NCBI RefSeq assembly: GCF_900104745.1 | Contig: NZ_LT629732.1 | Location: forward strand, 1,364,001 to 1,428,000 | Length of the DNA stretch: 64,000 nt | DNA from: Actinopolymorpha singaporensis | Lineage (GTDB): Bacteria; Actinomycetota; Actinomycetes; Propionibacteriales; Actinopolymorphaceae | Direction of reading: 5' to 3' | Shown here: in pieces, positions 51,974 to 60,211 of the stretch | How the letters are laid out: every line of letters starts with the position of its first letter | Position numbering within the stretch: position 1 is the stretch's first letter | Position numbers and translations under genes: made by a program | Notes under the pieces: generated by a model | Databases searched by the model: none | Seen by the model: the letters and a program-made list of their open reading frames with translations, nothing else | What the model was told of the DNA's origin: nothing

Positions 51974-54475
51974 ATGAAGCCGTTCCGTCAGTTCCGCCAG
52001 TCCCGTCAGTTCTGTCAGGTCCGACTCGCCCGCCCGGCCCGACTCGCCCGCCCGGCCCGACTCGCCCGTCCCGGCCGTGCTCCGCGTGCTGCCGTGGCCG
52101 GTGTGCTCGGCGGGGCCCTCGCGGCACTGGCCCTCGCCGCCGCGCCGATGCCGGCGAACGCCGACCGACCCGCGGACGCCGAGCGGTCCACGTACACCAA
52201 CTACGTGACCCGCGGGTACTCCATCGACTTTCCCGACCCGGCGGTGATGCGGGGCAAGGACGGCCAGTGGTACGCCTACGCCACCGGCGGTCCGTACGAC
52301 GAGACCGGCCAAACGGGGTCGTCGTACAAGATCGCCACCTCGCCGGACCTCGTGCACTGGCGCAAGGTCGGCGACGTGTTCCCCGAGGGCCGGCGGCCGA
52401 CCTGGGCCACGGCGACCACCGGCTTCTGGGCACCCGACATCCGCTACCTCAACGGGAAGTACCTGCTCTACTTCACCGTCCCCGACACCACGACGAGCAC
52501 GCAGGGGTTCGACCCGGCGATCGGCGTGGCGACCGCGCCCACCCCAGCCGGGCCGTGGACGCCGTCCGACCAGCCACTGATCCCGGCCAGGCCGGTGGGC
52601 GGCGGGTACGACACGGTGATCGACCCGGCGATGTTCACCGACAGCACGGGTACCCACTACCTCTACTACGGCGGGTTCGGCACCGGGATCTGGGTGGTGC
52701 AGCTGTCCGCGGACGGGCGGCGCGCGGTGAGCGAACCGGTGCACGTCGCGGCGTCCCGCTACGAGGGACCGAACGTCCTGGAACGCGACGGGTGGTACTA
52801 CCTGTTCGGCTCGTCCGCCAACTGCTGCGCCGGTCCCACCACCGGCTACTCGGTGTTCGCCGGCCGCTCCCGCAGCCCGCTGGGTCCGTTCGTCGACAGG
52901 CTGGGCAAGCCGCTGCTGGCGAGCAGGGCGGGCGGCACCCCCGTCATCGCACCCAACGGCAACAAGTGGATCGGCACCGGGCACCACTCCGCCGCGCTGG
53001 ACGTGAGCGGGCAGACGTACATGGCCTACCATGCGATCGACCGCAACGACCCGTGGCTGGACGTCTCACCCGGCTTCACCATGCGGCCGATGAACCTCGA
53101 CCGGATGGACTGGATCGACGGCTGGCCGATCGTCCGCGCCGGGCTGGGCGCGTCGCAGGAGCCGCAGCCCGCGCCGGTGGTGCTCGGTGAGGTGGACGAC
53201 CGGTTCGAGGACCCGGCGGCGACCGGCTCGGCGTTCACCGTGCCCGACGGCGCGATGAACGTCGCCGGCCCCGACCAGGCCTCCGACTCGGGCCGGTTCG
53301 CCCGGCTCTCCGGCACTACGACAGCGCTGACCCGGCGGTCGATCTCCCGCGCCGACGTACGCGTCGAGGCAGATCTGAGGGTGCCCGGTGACGGTGCAGA
53401 CGGCCCCGACGGCTCGGTCGGTGTGGTCGCCCGGGCGGCCCCCGACGGTTCCGGGGTGCGCGCGGTGCTGGACGCGGGTGCTCGGCAGGTACGGATCGAG
53501 GCGCGGCTCGGCGGTCAGGTGCAGCGCGCGTCCGTCTCCCTGCCGCCCGGGTTCGACACCTCCGCGTGGCACGTCCTCGCTCTGGAGGTACGCGGGACCA
53601 CCGCGACCGCCGACCTCACCGACGCCCGCCTCGGCGACCCGTGGGCGACCGTGCGGCTGACCCTTCCGCCCGGCCTGGACCGGCCCGGACGCGCCGGCCT
53701 GGTGTCCGAGGGCTCGGGCAAGGGCTCTGGCAAGGGCTCGGGTGAGAGCACGGGTGAGAGCACGGGTGAGAGCACGGGTGAGGCGGACAACTTCGCGGCC
53801 AACCAGCTGTACACGCCGGTGACCCGCGCCGTCCCCACGCCGAAGCCGGGCCCGGTCGACCCGGCGTACTCCGACGAGTTCGACGGCGCGCTCGGTGACG
53901 GCTGGACGTGGGTACGGCCGGACCCGAAGGCGCAGGTGAGCGACGGCGCGCTGCGCTGGCCGACGCAGACCGGCGACCTGGTGGGCGACGGCACGCCCGG
54001 CCTGTTGCTGCGCACGATGCCCGACGGCGACTACACCGTGCAGACGAAGCTGAACATCGACCTGGGCGAGGACGTCGAACGCAACTTCCAGCAGGGCGGC
54101 CTGATCGTGTACGCCGGGGACGACGAGTTCCTGCGGCTGGACGTGGTGGCCGTCGGCCCGACCCGGATCGTGGAGTTCGGCAAGGAGACGGTGTTCCAGG
54201 GCCGACGGTCCTGGGGCGGCGGGCTGATCGGCGCGCCGGCCGACACGACGTGGCTGCGGCTGGTCCACACCCGTGACCCGCGTACCGGCGAACACCGCTA
54301 CCGCGCGGCGTCCAGCACCGACGGCAGCCACTGGACGTGGGGACTGACGTGGACGCTGCCGGCCGACGCCAGTCCGCGGGTCGGCCTGGTGTCGCAGGCG
54401 TCGACGCCTGCGACGACCCAGAAGTACGGCCCGGCCACGTCGGTGTTCGACTACTTCCGGGTGTCGCGTCCGTAG
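51974..54475 (+). CDS. secreted GH43-type glycoside hydrolase (arabinanase/xylosidase-like)
   Basis: An 833-residue exported enzyme. ATG 51974 follows AAGGAG. The signal has an unusually long Arg-rich leader (38 residues) with repeats, then a hydrophobic stretch ending at PANADR. The GH43 five-bladed propeller spans about 75-395: Asp88 in IDFPDPAV (base), Asp in TVIDPAMF (pKa-tuning), Glu in SRYEGPNVLER (acid). Two beta-sandwich domains of DUF1349/LamG kind follow, separated by a Gly/Ser/Glu/Lys repeat linker near residue 595. It probably cleaves arabinan or arabinoxylan side chains outside the cell. No sugar transporter lies near. Confidence 0.86.
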   Translation: MKPFRQFRQSRQFCQVRLARPARLARPARLARPGRAPRAAVAGVLGGALAALALAAAPMPANADRPADAERSTYTNYVTRGYSIDFPDPAVMRGKDGQWYAYATGGPYDETGQTGSSYKIATSPDLVHWRKVGDVFPEGRRPTWATATTGFWAPDIRYLNGKYLLYFTVPDTTTSTQGFDPAIGVATAPTPAGPWTPSDQPLIPARPVGGGYDTVIDPAMFTDSTGTHYLYYGGFGTGIWVVQLSADGRRAVSEPVHVAASRYEGPNVLERDGWYYLFGSSANCCAGPTTGYSVFAGRSRSPLGPFVDRLGKPLLASRAGGTPVIAPNGNKWIGTGHHSAALDVSGQTYMAYHAIDRNDPWLDVSPGFTMRPMNLDRMDWIDGWPIVRAGLGASQEPQPAPVVLGEVDDRFEDPAATGSAFTVPDGAMNVAGPDQASDSGRFARLSGTTTALTRRSISRADVRVEADLRVPGDGADGPDGSVGVVARAAPDGSGVRAVLDAGARQVRIEARLGGQVQRASVSLPPGFDTSAWHVLALEVRGTTATADLTDARLGDPWATVRLTLPPGLDRPGRAGLVSEGSGKGSGKGSGESTGESTGESTGEADNFAANQLYTPVTRAVPTPKPGPVDPAYSDEFDGALGDGWTWVRPDPKAQVSDGALRWPTQTGDLVGDGTPGLLLRTMPDGDYTVQTKLNIDLGEDVERNFQQGGLIVYAGDDEFLRLDVVAVGPTRIVEFGKETVFQGRRSWGGGLIGAPADTTWLRLVHTRDPRTGEHRYRAASSTDGSHWTWGLTWTLPADASPRVGLVSQASTPATTQKYGPATSVFDYFRVSRP
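52022..52075 (+). repeat. 18-base tandem repeat in the GH43 signal leader
   Basis: Three copies of CGACTCGCCCGCCCGGCC at 52022-52039, 52040-52057 and 52058-52075 (the last altered), encoding Arg/Leu/Ala/Pro repeats in the N-region of the signal peptide. Confidence 0.88.
53711..53782 (+). repeat. 12-base tandem repeats in the GH43 linker
   Basis: Two related 12-base units: GGCTCGGGCAAG-type (53711-53740) and three exact copies of GGTGAGAGCACG (53741-53776) plus a partial fourth. They encode GSGK and GEST repeats. Confidence 0.93.
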
Positions 54476-54508
54476 GCTGGACCGAAGGCACAGGAAGGAG
54501 ACCAGCCG

Positions 54509-55474
54509 GTGGCTGTCACCCGTTTCGGTTTGCAGATCCCACGTTTCACCTATCCCGGCGTACCCGACGCGGAGTTGTTCGAGCGGGTCGCCGACATCGC
54601 CACCACCGCGGAGGAGTCCGGCGGCTTCGACTCGGTGTGGGTGATGGACCACTTCTACCAACTGCCCGGACTCGGCACCGAGGACGAGCCGATGTTCGAG
54701 GCGTACAGCCTGCTGTCGGCACTCGCCGCGCGGACGTCCCGGGTCAGGCTCGGCACCATGGTCACCGGCGTGACCTACCGCAACCCCGCCCTGCTCGCCA
54801 AGACGGTCACCACGCTGGACGTCATCTCCGCGGGGCGGGCGATCCTCGGCATCGGTGCCGCCTGGAACGAGAGCGAGCACCGAGGCTACGGCTTCGAGTT
54901 CCCGTCCACTCGCGAGCGGATGGACCGGCTGGAGGAGGCGCTGCAGATCTGCCGGGCGATGTTCACCGAGGACACGCCGAGCTTCTCCGGGAAGTACTAC
55001 CAGATCAACGAGGCGCTGAACGTTCCCCGGCCGGTGACGCCGGGCGGCCCGCCGGTGATGATCGGCGGCAGCGGGGAGAAGCGCACGTTGCGACTGGTCG
55101 CGGAGTACGGCGACGCGTCCAACATCTTCGGTGACCTGGCCACCGTCCGGCACAAGCTCGACGTGCTGGAGCGCCACTGCGCCGACGTCGGCCGCGACCC
55201 GGCCGAGATCACCAAGACCAAGCTGTGCTCGATGGTGATCGCGCCGACCGCAGAGGAGGCGAACCACAAGGTCGAGCAGATCCGCGCCGCCACCGGCTTC
55301 CCCGAGGAGCAGGTGCGGGCGATGCTCGTGGCCGGCAGTCCCGACCAGGTGCTGGAGCAGGTGCAGGCGCACGTCGACGCCGGGCTGGACGGGTTGTTGT
55401 TCAACATGCTGGACGCACACGAGGTGGACAACGTCCGCCTCGCCGGTGAGACGCTGGCCCGCTTCAGCTTCTGA
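54509..55474 (+). CDS. LLM-class F420-dependent oxidoreductase
   Basis: A 321-residue luciferase-like TIM-barrel enzyme, GTG after AGGAGACC. Family blocks: WVMDHFYQLP, RLGTMVTGVTYRNPALLAK, DVISAGRAILGIGAAWNE, and PPVMIGGSGEKRTLRLVAEYGD. The pattern matches the TIGR03560-like F420 branch of actinomycetes. It probably uses F420 or FMN for hydride transfer to an unknown small molecule. It may share a transcript with the GH43 gene (33 bases apart), although a functional link is not obvious. A convergent terminator follows. Confidence 0.9.
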   Translation: MAVTRFGLQIPRFTYPGVPDAELFERVADIATTAEESGGFDSVWVMDHFYQLPGLGTEDEPMFEAYSLLSALAARTSRVRLGTMVTGVTYRNPALLAKTVTTLDVISAGRAILGIGAAWNESEHRGYGFEFPSTRERMDRLEEALQICRAMFTEDTPSFSGKYYQINEALNVPRPVTPGGPPVMIGGSGEKRTLRLVAEYGDASNIFGDLATVRHKLDVLERHCADVGRDPAEITKTKLCSMVIAPTAEEANHKVEQIRAATGFPEEQVRAMLVAGSPDQVLEQVQAHVDAGLDGLLFNMLDAHEVDNVRLAGETLARFSF

Positions 55475-55527
55475 CCGCGGTTCGCCCTGCGGATCAGGGC
55501 CGGAACGCGACACCGGGGGAACGCCAA

Positions 55528-55575
55528 CTCGGGCCGGGTCGACGGTTGGGGGGTAGCCGTCGAACCCGGCCCGAG
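55528..55575. terminator. convergent terminator between the LLM and acyl-CoA dehydrogenase genes
   Basis: Arms 55528-55545 and 55557-55575 pair over 18 bases with one bulged T; the loop is TTGGGGGGTAG. It lies between two converging stops (55474 and 55640). Confidence 0.88.
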
Positions 55576-55639
55576 GCATCTGCGGCGGACACCTCGCGGT
55601 GTGCGTCGGTCTGGCCAGAGTAGGGCGACAGAGGCCGGT

Positions 55640-57529
55640 CTAGAAGGCCGACTCGGACAGCTCCATCAGATCGTTGTCTGTGGCCTCGGCGATCGCCCGC
55701 TCGGCGGTCAGCTTCGGCAGCACCTGTGCGCAGAACCACCGGGCGGCCGCGACCTTGCCCTCGTAGAACGCCCGGTCCTCCGGACGGACCTCGCCGCCGT
55801 GCGCACCGGCCTCACCGCCCAGCCGGGTCAGGGCGACCTCGGCCTTGCGCAGCAGGAGCCATCCGCACACCAGGTCACCGACGGCCAGCAACAGCCGGGT
55901 GGTGTTCTGGCCGATCTTGTAGAGGTTGGCCGGGTCGCCTCCGGGCACCTGCGGCTGGGAGCTGTGGAGGTAGCCCACCATCGCGGTGAGGATGCCCTGC
56001 ACGTCCTCGAGTGCCCTGCCGAGCAGGGCCCGCTCGGCGTCGAGTGCGCCGTTGCCCGCACCAGACTTCACGAATGCCTGGATCTCCCCGGCGAGCCGGC
56101 CCCACGCCTGGCCCTGGTCGCGGACGATCTTGCGGAAGAACAGGTCCTGGCCCTGGATCGCGGTCGTGCCCTCGTACAACGTGTCGATCTTGGCGTCGCG
56201 GACGTACTGCTCGATCGGGTAGTCCTGCAGGAAGCCGGAGCCGCCGTACGTCTGCAGCGACTCAGAGCCGAGCAGCGTCCACGCGCGTTCGGAGCCGTAG
56301 CCCTTGACCACCGGCAGCAACAGGTCGTTCAGCCCGGCCGCGGCCCGCTCCTCGTCCCCGTGCCGCCCGGCGAACTCGCCCGCCTCCACGACGTCCTGCA
56401 CCGAGGCGGTGTAGAGCAGCAGCGCACGCATCCCCTCGGCGTACGCCTTCTGGGTGAGCAGCGACCTGCGTACGTCCGGGTGGTGGGTGATGGTCACCCG
56501 GGGCGCGGTCTTGTCGGCCATCCGGGTGAGGTCGGCGCCCTGGACGCGTTCCTTGGCGTACTCCAGCGCGTTCAGGTAACCCGTCGACAGGGTGGCGATC
56601 GCCTTGGTGCCGACCAGCATCCGGGCGTACTCGATCACCTGGAACATCTGCCGGATTCCGTCGTGCACGTCGCCGAGCAGGTAGCCGACCGCCGGCTCGC
56701 CCTCGCCGAAGGTGAGCTCGCAGGTGGTGGACACCTTCAGGCCCATCTTGTGCTCGACGTTGGTGGCGTGTACGCCGTTGCGGCCGCGGAGCTCGCCGGT
56801 CTCCAGGTCGACGTGGAACTTGGGTACGAGGAACAGCGACAGGCCCTTGGTACCCGGGCCGCCGGCGCCCTCGACGCCCACCGGGCGGGCGAGCACGAAG
56901 TGGACGATGTTCTCGGTCAGGTCGTGTTCGCCGCTGGTGATGAACCGCTTCACGCCCTCCAGGTGCCAGGTCCCGTCGGGCTGCGGGAGCGCGCGGGTGC
57001 GGCCGGCGCCGACGTCGGACCCCGCGTCCGGCTCGGTGAGCACCATGGTGGCCGCCCACCGGCGTTCGATCATCAGCTCGGCCAGCCGCTGCTGGGACGG
57101 TGTGCCGTTACGGGTGATGACGCCGGCGAAGCGGGGGCCGCTGCAGTACATGAACAGTGCGGGGTTGGCGCCGAGGACCAGCTCTGACACCGCCCAGCGC
57201 AGGGAGGGCGGGCAGGGCTGCCCGCCGAGCTCCGGGGGAATCTCCAGCCGCCACCACTCCGCGTCCATCCAGGCACGGAAGCTGTCCTTGAGCGGCTCGC
57301 CCACCCGCACGGTGCGCGCGTCGCGGTCGTAGACCGGCGGGTTGCGGTCGCCGTCGACGAACGAAGCGGCCACCTCCTCGCGGGCCAGCCGGTCGACCTC
57401 GCCGAGGATGCTGTGCGCTGTGTCGACGTCGATCTCGGCGTACGGGCCGGAGCCGAGCGCCTCGTCGCGGCCGAGCACGTCGAAGAGACTGAACTCGAGG
57501 TCGCGGAGGTTGCTCCTGTAGTGGCTCAT
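55640..57529 (-). CDS. acyl-CoA dehydrogenase, large FadE5-like type
   Basis: A 629-residue acyl-CoA dehydrogenase with a C-terminal extension (about 480-629) like mycobacterial FadE5 and AidB-related long enzymes. FAD blocks: [12 protein letters not shown] and [15 protein letters not shown]. The base Glu lies in [11 protein letters not shown], the canonical position, unlike the enzyme at 25168. FadE5 oxidises a broad range of chain lengths. ATG 57529, no close upstream partner on that strand. The promoter region carries the two direct repeats at 57626-57667, probably for a fatty-acid-responsive repressor. Confidence 0.9.
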   Translation of the reverse strand: MSHYRSNLRDLEFSLFDVLGRDEALGSGPYAEIDVDTAHSILGEVDRLAREEVAASFVDGDRNPPVYDRDARTVRVGEPLKDSFRAWMDAEWWRLEIPPELGGQPCPPSLRWAVSELVLGANPALFMYCSGPRFAGVITRNGTPSQQRLAELMIERRWAATMVLTEPDAGSDVGAGRTRALPQPDGTWHLEGVKRFITSGEHDLTENIVHFVLARPVGVEGAGGPGTKGLSLFLVPKFHVDLETGELRGRNGVHATNVEHKMGLKVSTTCELTFGEGEPAVGYLLGDVHDGIRQMFQVIEYARMLVGTKAIATLSTGYLNALEYAKERVQGADLTRMADKTAPRVTITHHPDVRRSLLTQKAYAEGMRALLLYTASVQDVVEAGEFAGRHGDEERAAAGLNDLLLPVVKGYGSERAWTLLGSESLQTYGGSGFLQDYPIEQYVRDAKIDTLYEGTTAIQGQDLFFRKIVRDQGQAWGRLAGEIQAFVKSGAGNGALDAERALLGRALEDVQGILTAMVGYLHSSQPQVPGGDPANLYKIGQNTTRLLLAVGDLVCGWLLLRKAEVALTRLGGEAGAHGGEVRPEDRAFYEGKVAAARWFCAQVLPKLTAERAIAEATDNDLMELSESAF

Positions 57530-57625
57530 CGGGCGCGCTCCTTCGGGCGGGGGCCGGGTGCTACCGGACGCGGGTGAGGCCAGGGACGGCCGCGGACGGG
57601 GTCGGCCACGGCCGCCAGAGCTGAT

Positions 57626-57667
57626 GCTACCTACCGGTAACTTCGGTGGCTACCTGCCAGTAACTTC
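57626..57667 (-). promoter_or_regulatory. paired direct-repeat operator sites upstream of the FadE5-like gene
   Basis: Two 19-base copies, 57626-57644 and 57649-57667, match at 17 of 19 positions and start 23 bases apart, about two helical turns. On the minus strand they read GAAGTTAC-Y-GG-Y-AGGTAGC; the first contains the palindrome TACCGGTA. This is the shape of two tandem binding sites for a TetR-type regulator of fatty-acid genes. Confidence 0.7.
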
Positions 57668-57780
57668 AGTTCGACCATGGTGCGCCGAGGCGTGTGCGAT
57701 CCACAAGCCGGACGAAGACGTGACGCGGGTCACTTCCGCGCCGCCGCCGGCGGCGTGCTACGCAGACCCGCTCGTGAACT

Positions 57781-57820
57781 GTGGAGACTTACGGGGGTTG
57801 TAGCCCCCGTAAGACTCCAC
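57781..57820 (+). terminator. strong hairpin upstream of prs (terminator or attenuator candidate)
   Basis: Arms 57781-57797 and 57804-57820 pair over 17 bases with one A-A mismatch around a TTGTAG loop. It sits in a divergent intergenic region about 205 bases before the prs start, where a simple gene terminator is not expected on either strand. Confidence 0.6.
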
Positions 57821-58026
57821 GCTTCGCCGCGACTCCGGCGGTTGTACTGGACCCTGGCGTCTGCCACCGACACTCGTCGCCGTGGTTTTCGCGGCGTCGT
57901 CCGCGAAGCGCGTGACGAACTCCCGTACGACCCGGCGCGTGGGCGTACGTCGACATCCGCGGGCTACCCTGAGGTCCGTCGTCACCGCCCGCCCCCTGCC
58001 CACCGGTCACGATTGGCTCACCGACC

Positions 58027-58983
58027 ATGCCCCAGATCGGCGTCTTCAGCGGAAGCGCGCACCCCAGGCTCGCCGAGGAGATCTGCGCCGAACTCGGCGT
58101 CGAGCTGTCCGAGGCCCACATCCAGCGGTTCAGCAACGACTGCCTGCAGGTCCAGCTGCGGGCCAACTGCCGGCAGCGCGACATCTACCTCGTGCAGCCT
58201 CTGGTTCCTCCCGTGCAGGAGAACCTCATGGAGCTGCTGCTCATGCTGGACGCGGCGCGTGGCGCGTCGGCCGCGCAGATCACCGCCGTTATCCCGCACT
58301 ACGCCTACGCGCGTTCGGACAAGAAGGACCAGCCGCGGATCTCCATCGGCGGCCGGTTGGTGGCCGACCTGCTGGCCACCGCGGGTGCGAGCCGGGTGCT
58401 GACGATGGCGCTGCACGCACCGCAGGTGCACGGCTTCTTCAACATCCCGGTCGACCATCTCAACGCCATCGCCGAACTCGCCCGGCACTTCTCCGGGCGG
58501 GACCTGAGCAACACCGTGGTTGTCTCGCCCGACCTCGGAAACGCCAAGCCCGCCACGCAGTTCGCGCGACTGCTCAACCTTCCGGTCGCCGCCGGCAGCA
58601 AGCAGCGGCTCAGCGACGACCGCGTGGTCATCGACGCGATCGTCGGCGACGTCGAGGGCAGGAACGTCATCGTGCTGGACGACGAGATCGCCACCGCCGG
58701 GTCCATCGTCGAACTCCTCGACCGCCTGCGCGAACACCGCGTACGCCGGATCGTGCTCGCCTGCACGCACGGGTTGTTCACCGGCAAGGCCGTGCAGCGG
58801 CTCGCGGTGCAGGACGACGTCGACGAAATCGTCACCACCAACACCGTCCCGCTCGCGCCGGACAACAACCTTCCCCACCTGGCCGTGCGCTCGATCGCAC
58901 CGTTGTTCGCCGAGGCGATCCGCCGGATCCACCTCGGCGAGTCGGTGAGTAGTCTCTTCGACAGTCAGGCGATGGAGGTATAG
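58027..58983 (+). CDS. prs: ribose-phosphate pyrophosphokinase (PRPP synthetase), variant PRPP loop
   Basis: A 318-residue PRPP synthetase making 5-phosphoribosyl diphosphate from ribose 5-phosphate and ATP. Blocks: FSNDCLQVQLRANCRQRDIYLVQ, the ATP-binding YAYARSDKKDQPRISI, LHAPQVHGFFNIPVDHL and a SKQRLSDDR flexible loop with a K-x-R pair. The PRPP loop reads VLDDEIATAGS; classical enzymes have DDMIDTGGT, so the third Asp is replaced by Ala. Such variants occur as second PRPP synthetases in actinomycetes. ATG 58027. The stop is immediately followed by the GTG of the S51 peptidase. Confidence 0.88.
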   Translation: MPQIGVFSGSAHPRLAEEICAELGVELSEAHIQRFSNDCLQVQLRANCRQRDIYLVQPLVPPVQENLMELLLMLDAARGASAAQITAVIPHYAYARSDKKDQPRISIGGRLVADLLATAGASRVLTMALHAPQVHGFFNIPVDHLNAIAELARHFSGRDLSNTVVVSPDLGNAKPATQFARLLNLPVAAGSKQRLSDDRVVIDAIVGDVEGRNVIVLDDEIATAGSIVELLDRLREHRVRRIVLACTHGLFTGKAVQRLAVQDDVDEIVTTNTVPLAPDNNLPHLAVRSIAPLFAEAIRRIHLGESVSSLFDSQAMEV

Positions 58984-59658
58984 GTGACCGGGCGGGTGTT
59001 CCTCGCAGGGGGTGGCGGTGCCGAGGCGTCCAAGCCGCTGGACGAGCAGTTCGCGCACGCGGTCGGTGCGGGCCCGTTGGCGTACTGGCCGGTCGCGATG
59101 GAGCCGGACCGGTACGCCGACGCCGAGGCGTGGCTGCGTGACGTGTACGAGCCCCTCGGCGTACGCGACATCTCGACCTGGGACGGCGAGGCATCGCCGA
59201 CGTTCACCGGCGTACGCGGCATCTACATCGGCGGCGGCAACACCTACCGCCTGCTCGCGCTCGCGCAGCGATTCGGCGTGCTGCACCGGTTGCGTGAGTA
59301 CGTCGCGGCCGGCGGCATGGTCTTCGGTGGCAGCGCGGGTGCGGCGTTGCTCGGTGCCGACATCAGCACGGTCGCGCACCTGGACCGCAACGACGCCAAG
59401 GTGGTCGACACCGCGGGTGCCGACCTGGCCGCGGGCCATGCGGTGTTCGTCCATCACGCCGACGGTGATCTGCCGCGCGAGTCGGTGTGGACGGCCACGT
59501 ACCGCCGGCCCGTCCTCGCGCTGAGCGAGCACGCCAACGCGATCGTGGCGGGGAACGCCGTCACCGCGGTGGGACCGGACCCGGTTCTGCTGGTGTCACC
59601 CACGGGGCGCCGCAAGCTCGCCCCTGGCAGCACCAGCTACGCCGGCAGCCCGGCGTAG
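58984..59658 (+). CDS. peptidase S51 (dipeptidase E/cyanophycinase-like) family protein
   Basis: A 224-residue protein starting at GTG 58984, directly after the prs stop and behind GGAGG. It has the S51 flavodoxin-like fold: FLAGGGGAEAS at the start, GIYIGGGNTYRLLALA, and the nucleophile elbow GGSAGA with Ser117. The family includes dipeptidase E (Asp-X dipeptides) and cyanophycinases. The later His, VFVHHADGD, is near the expected His position. The close coupling to a PRPP synthetase is unusual; the shared pathway is unknown. Confidence 0.85.
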   Translation: MTGRVFLAGGGGAEASKPLDEQFAHAVGAGPLAYWPVAMEPDRYADAEAWLRDVYEPLGVRDISTWDGEASPTFTGVRGIYIGGGNTYRLLALAQRFGVLHRLREYVAAGGMVFGGSAGAALLGADISTVAHLDRNDAKVVDTAGADLAAGHAVFVHHADGDLPRESVWTATYRRPVLALSEHANAIVAGNAVTAVGPDPVLLVSPTGRRKLAPGSTSYAGSPA

Positions 59659-59668
59659 CCGGTCCTGA

Positions 59669-60211
59669 TCAGTCGCCGCCGCCGTGCGGGGCGGTGTACT
59701 GCTCGTCGCCCCAGGCGGCCCGCGAGCCCGCGTCGCCGACCCGGACGATCTGCACCGTGGAGGCCACCGCGAACCCCACGGTGACCACGATGAGCGCGAG
59801 GCTCACGAAGCGGGTCCATGCCGGCGCGCCGACCGTACGGCGTTCGGCGGTCATCGTGCCCGGCCCCTCCGCGCGGGCGTTGCGCAGCCGGTAGGTGTCC
59901 AGGGCCACCAGCGCGGCGAGTGCGATGAGCAGCGGAAGGACCAGCCAGATCATCGCGTCGGCGAGTTGGGCGTGCCGTTCGATGGCAGCGCTGTGCTCCA
60001 TCCGCGCTTCCAGGCCCTCGCCGGCCGACGTGGTCATCGGTACGAGAACAGTGGCGACGGCGGCCACGGCGACCGCGGCCCAGCCGTACCGGCGGCGCAG
60101 GCGCGGCACGAGCGCGACGATCACCGCAGCCAGCGCGGCAAGCGGCACCGCCACGACGGTGGCGTGGACGATCAGAACGTGGACAGGCAGTCCGTTCAGG
60201 AAGGTGGGCAC
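59669..60211 (-). CDS. DUF2231 family membrane protein
   Basis: A 180-residue membrane protein with four hydrophobic segments (about 8-35, 43-58, 85-108, 130-155). The beginning MPTFLNGLPVHVLIVHATVVAVPLA with a conserved HxxIVH pattern is typical for DUF2231. Function unknown; family members are often near cytochrome or redox proteins. The GTG 60211 is preceded by AGGAGG and lies inside the reading frame of the histidine kinase, overlapping it by 16 bases. Convergent with the S51 peptidase gene with 10 bases between the stops. Confidence 0.82.
   Translation of the reverse strand: MPTFLNGLPVHVLIVHATVVAVPLAALAAVIVALVPRLRRRYGWAAVAVAAVATVLVPMTTSAGEGLEARMEHSAAIERHAQLADAMIWLVLPLLIALAALVALDTYRLRNARAEGPGTMTAERRTVGAPAWTRFVSLALIVVTVGFAVASTVQIVRVGDAGSRAAWGDEQYTAPHGGGD

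Larger units (their letters stand above)
57530..58026. other. divergent intergenic region between the FadE5-like and prs genes
   Basis: Nearly 500 bases without a credible gene. It contains the direct repeats at 57626-57667, a TGACGCGGGTCA palindrome near 57721-57732 and the strong hairpin at 57781-57820. Arg-rich frames through it have no family resemblance. A short RNA ending at the hairpin is possible. Confidence 0.5.

Noticed and set aside
57781-57820. tRNA or tRNA-like structure
   Set aside because: One long hairpin with no cloverleaf arms, no T-loop or D-loop consensus.
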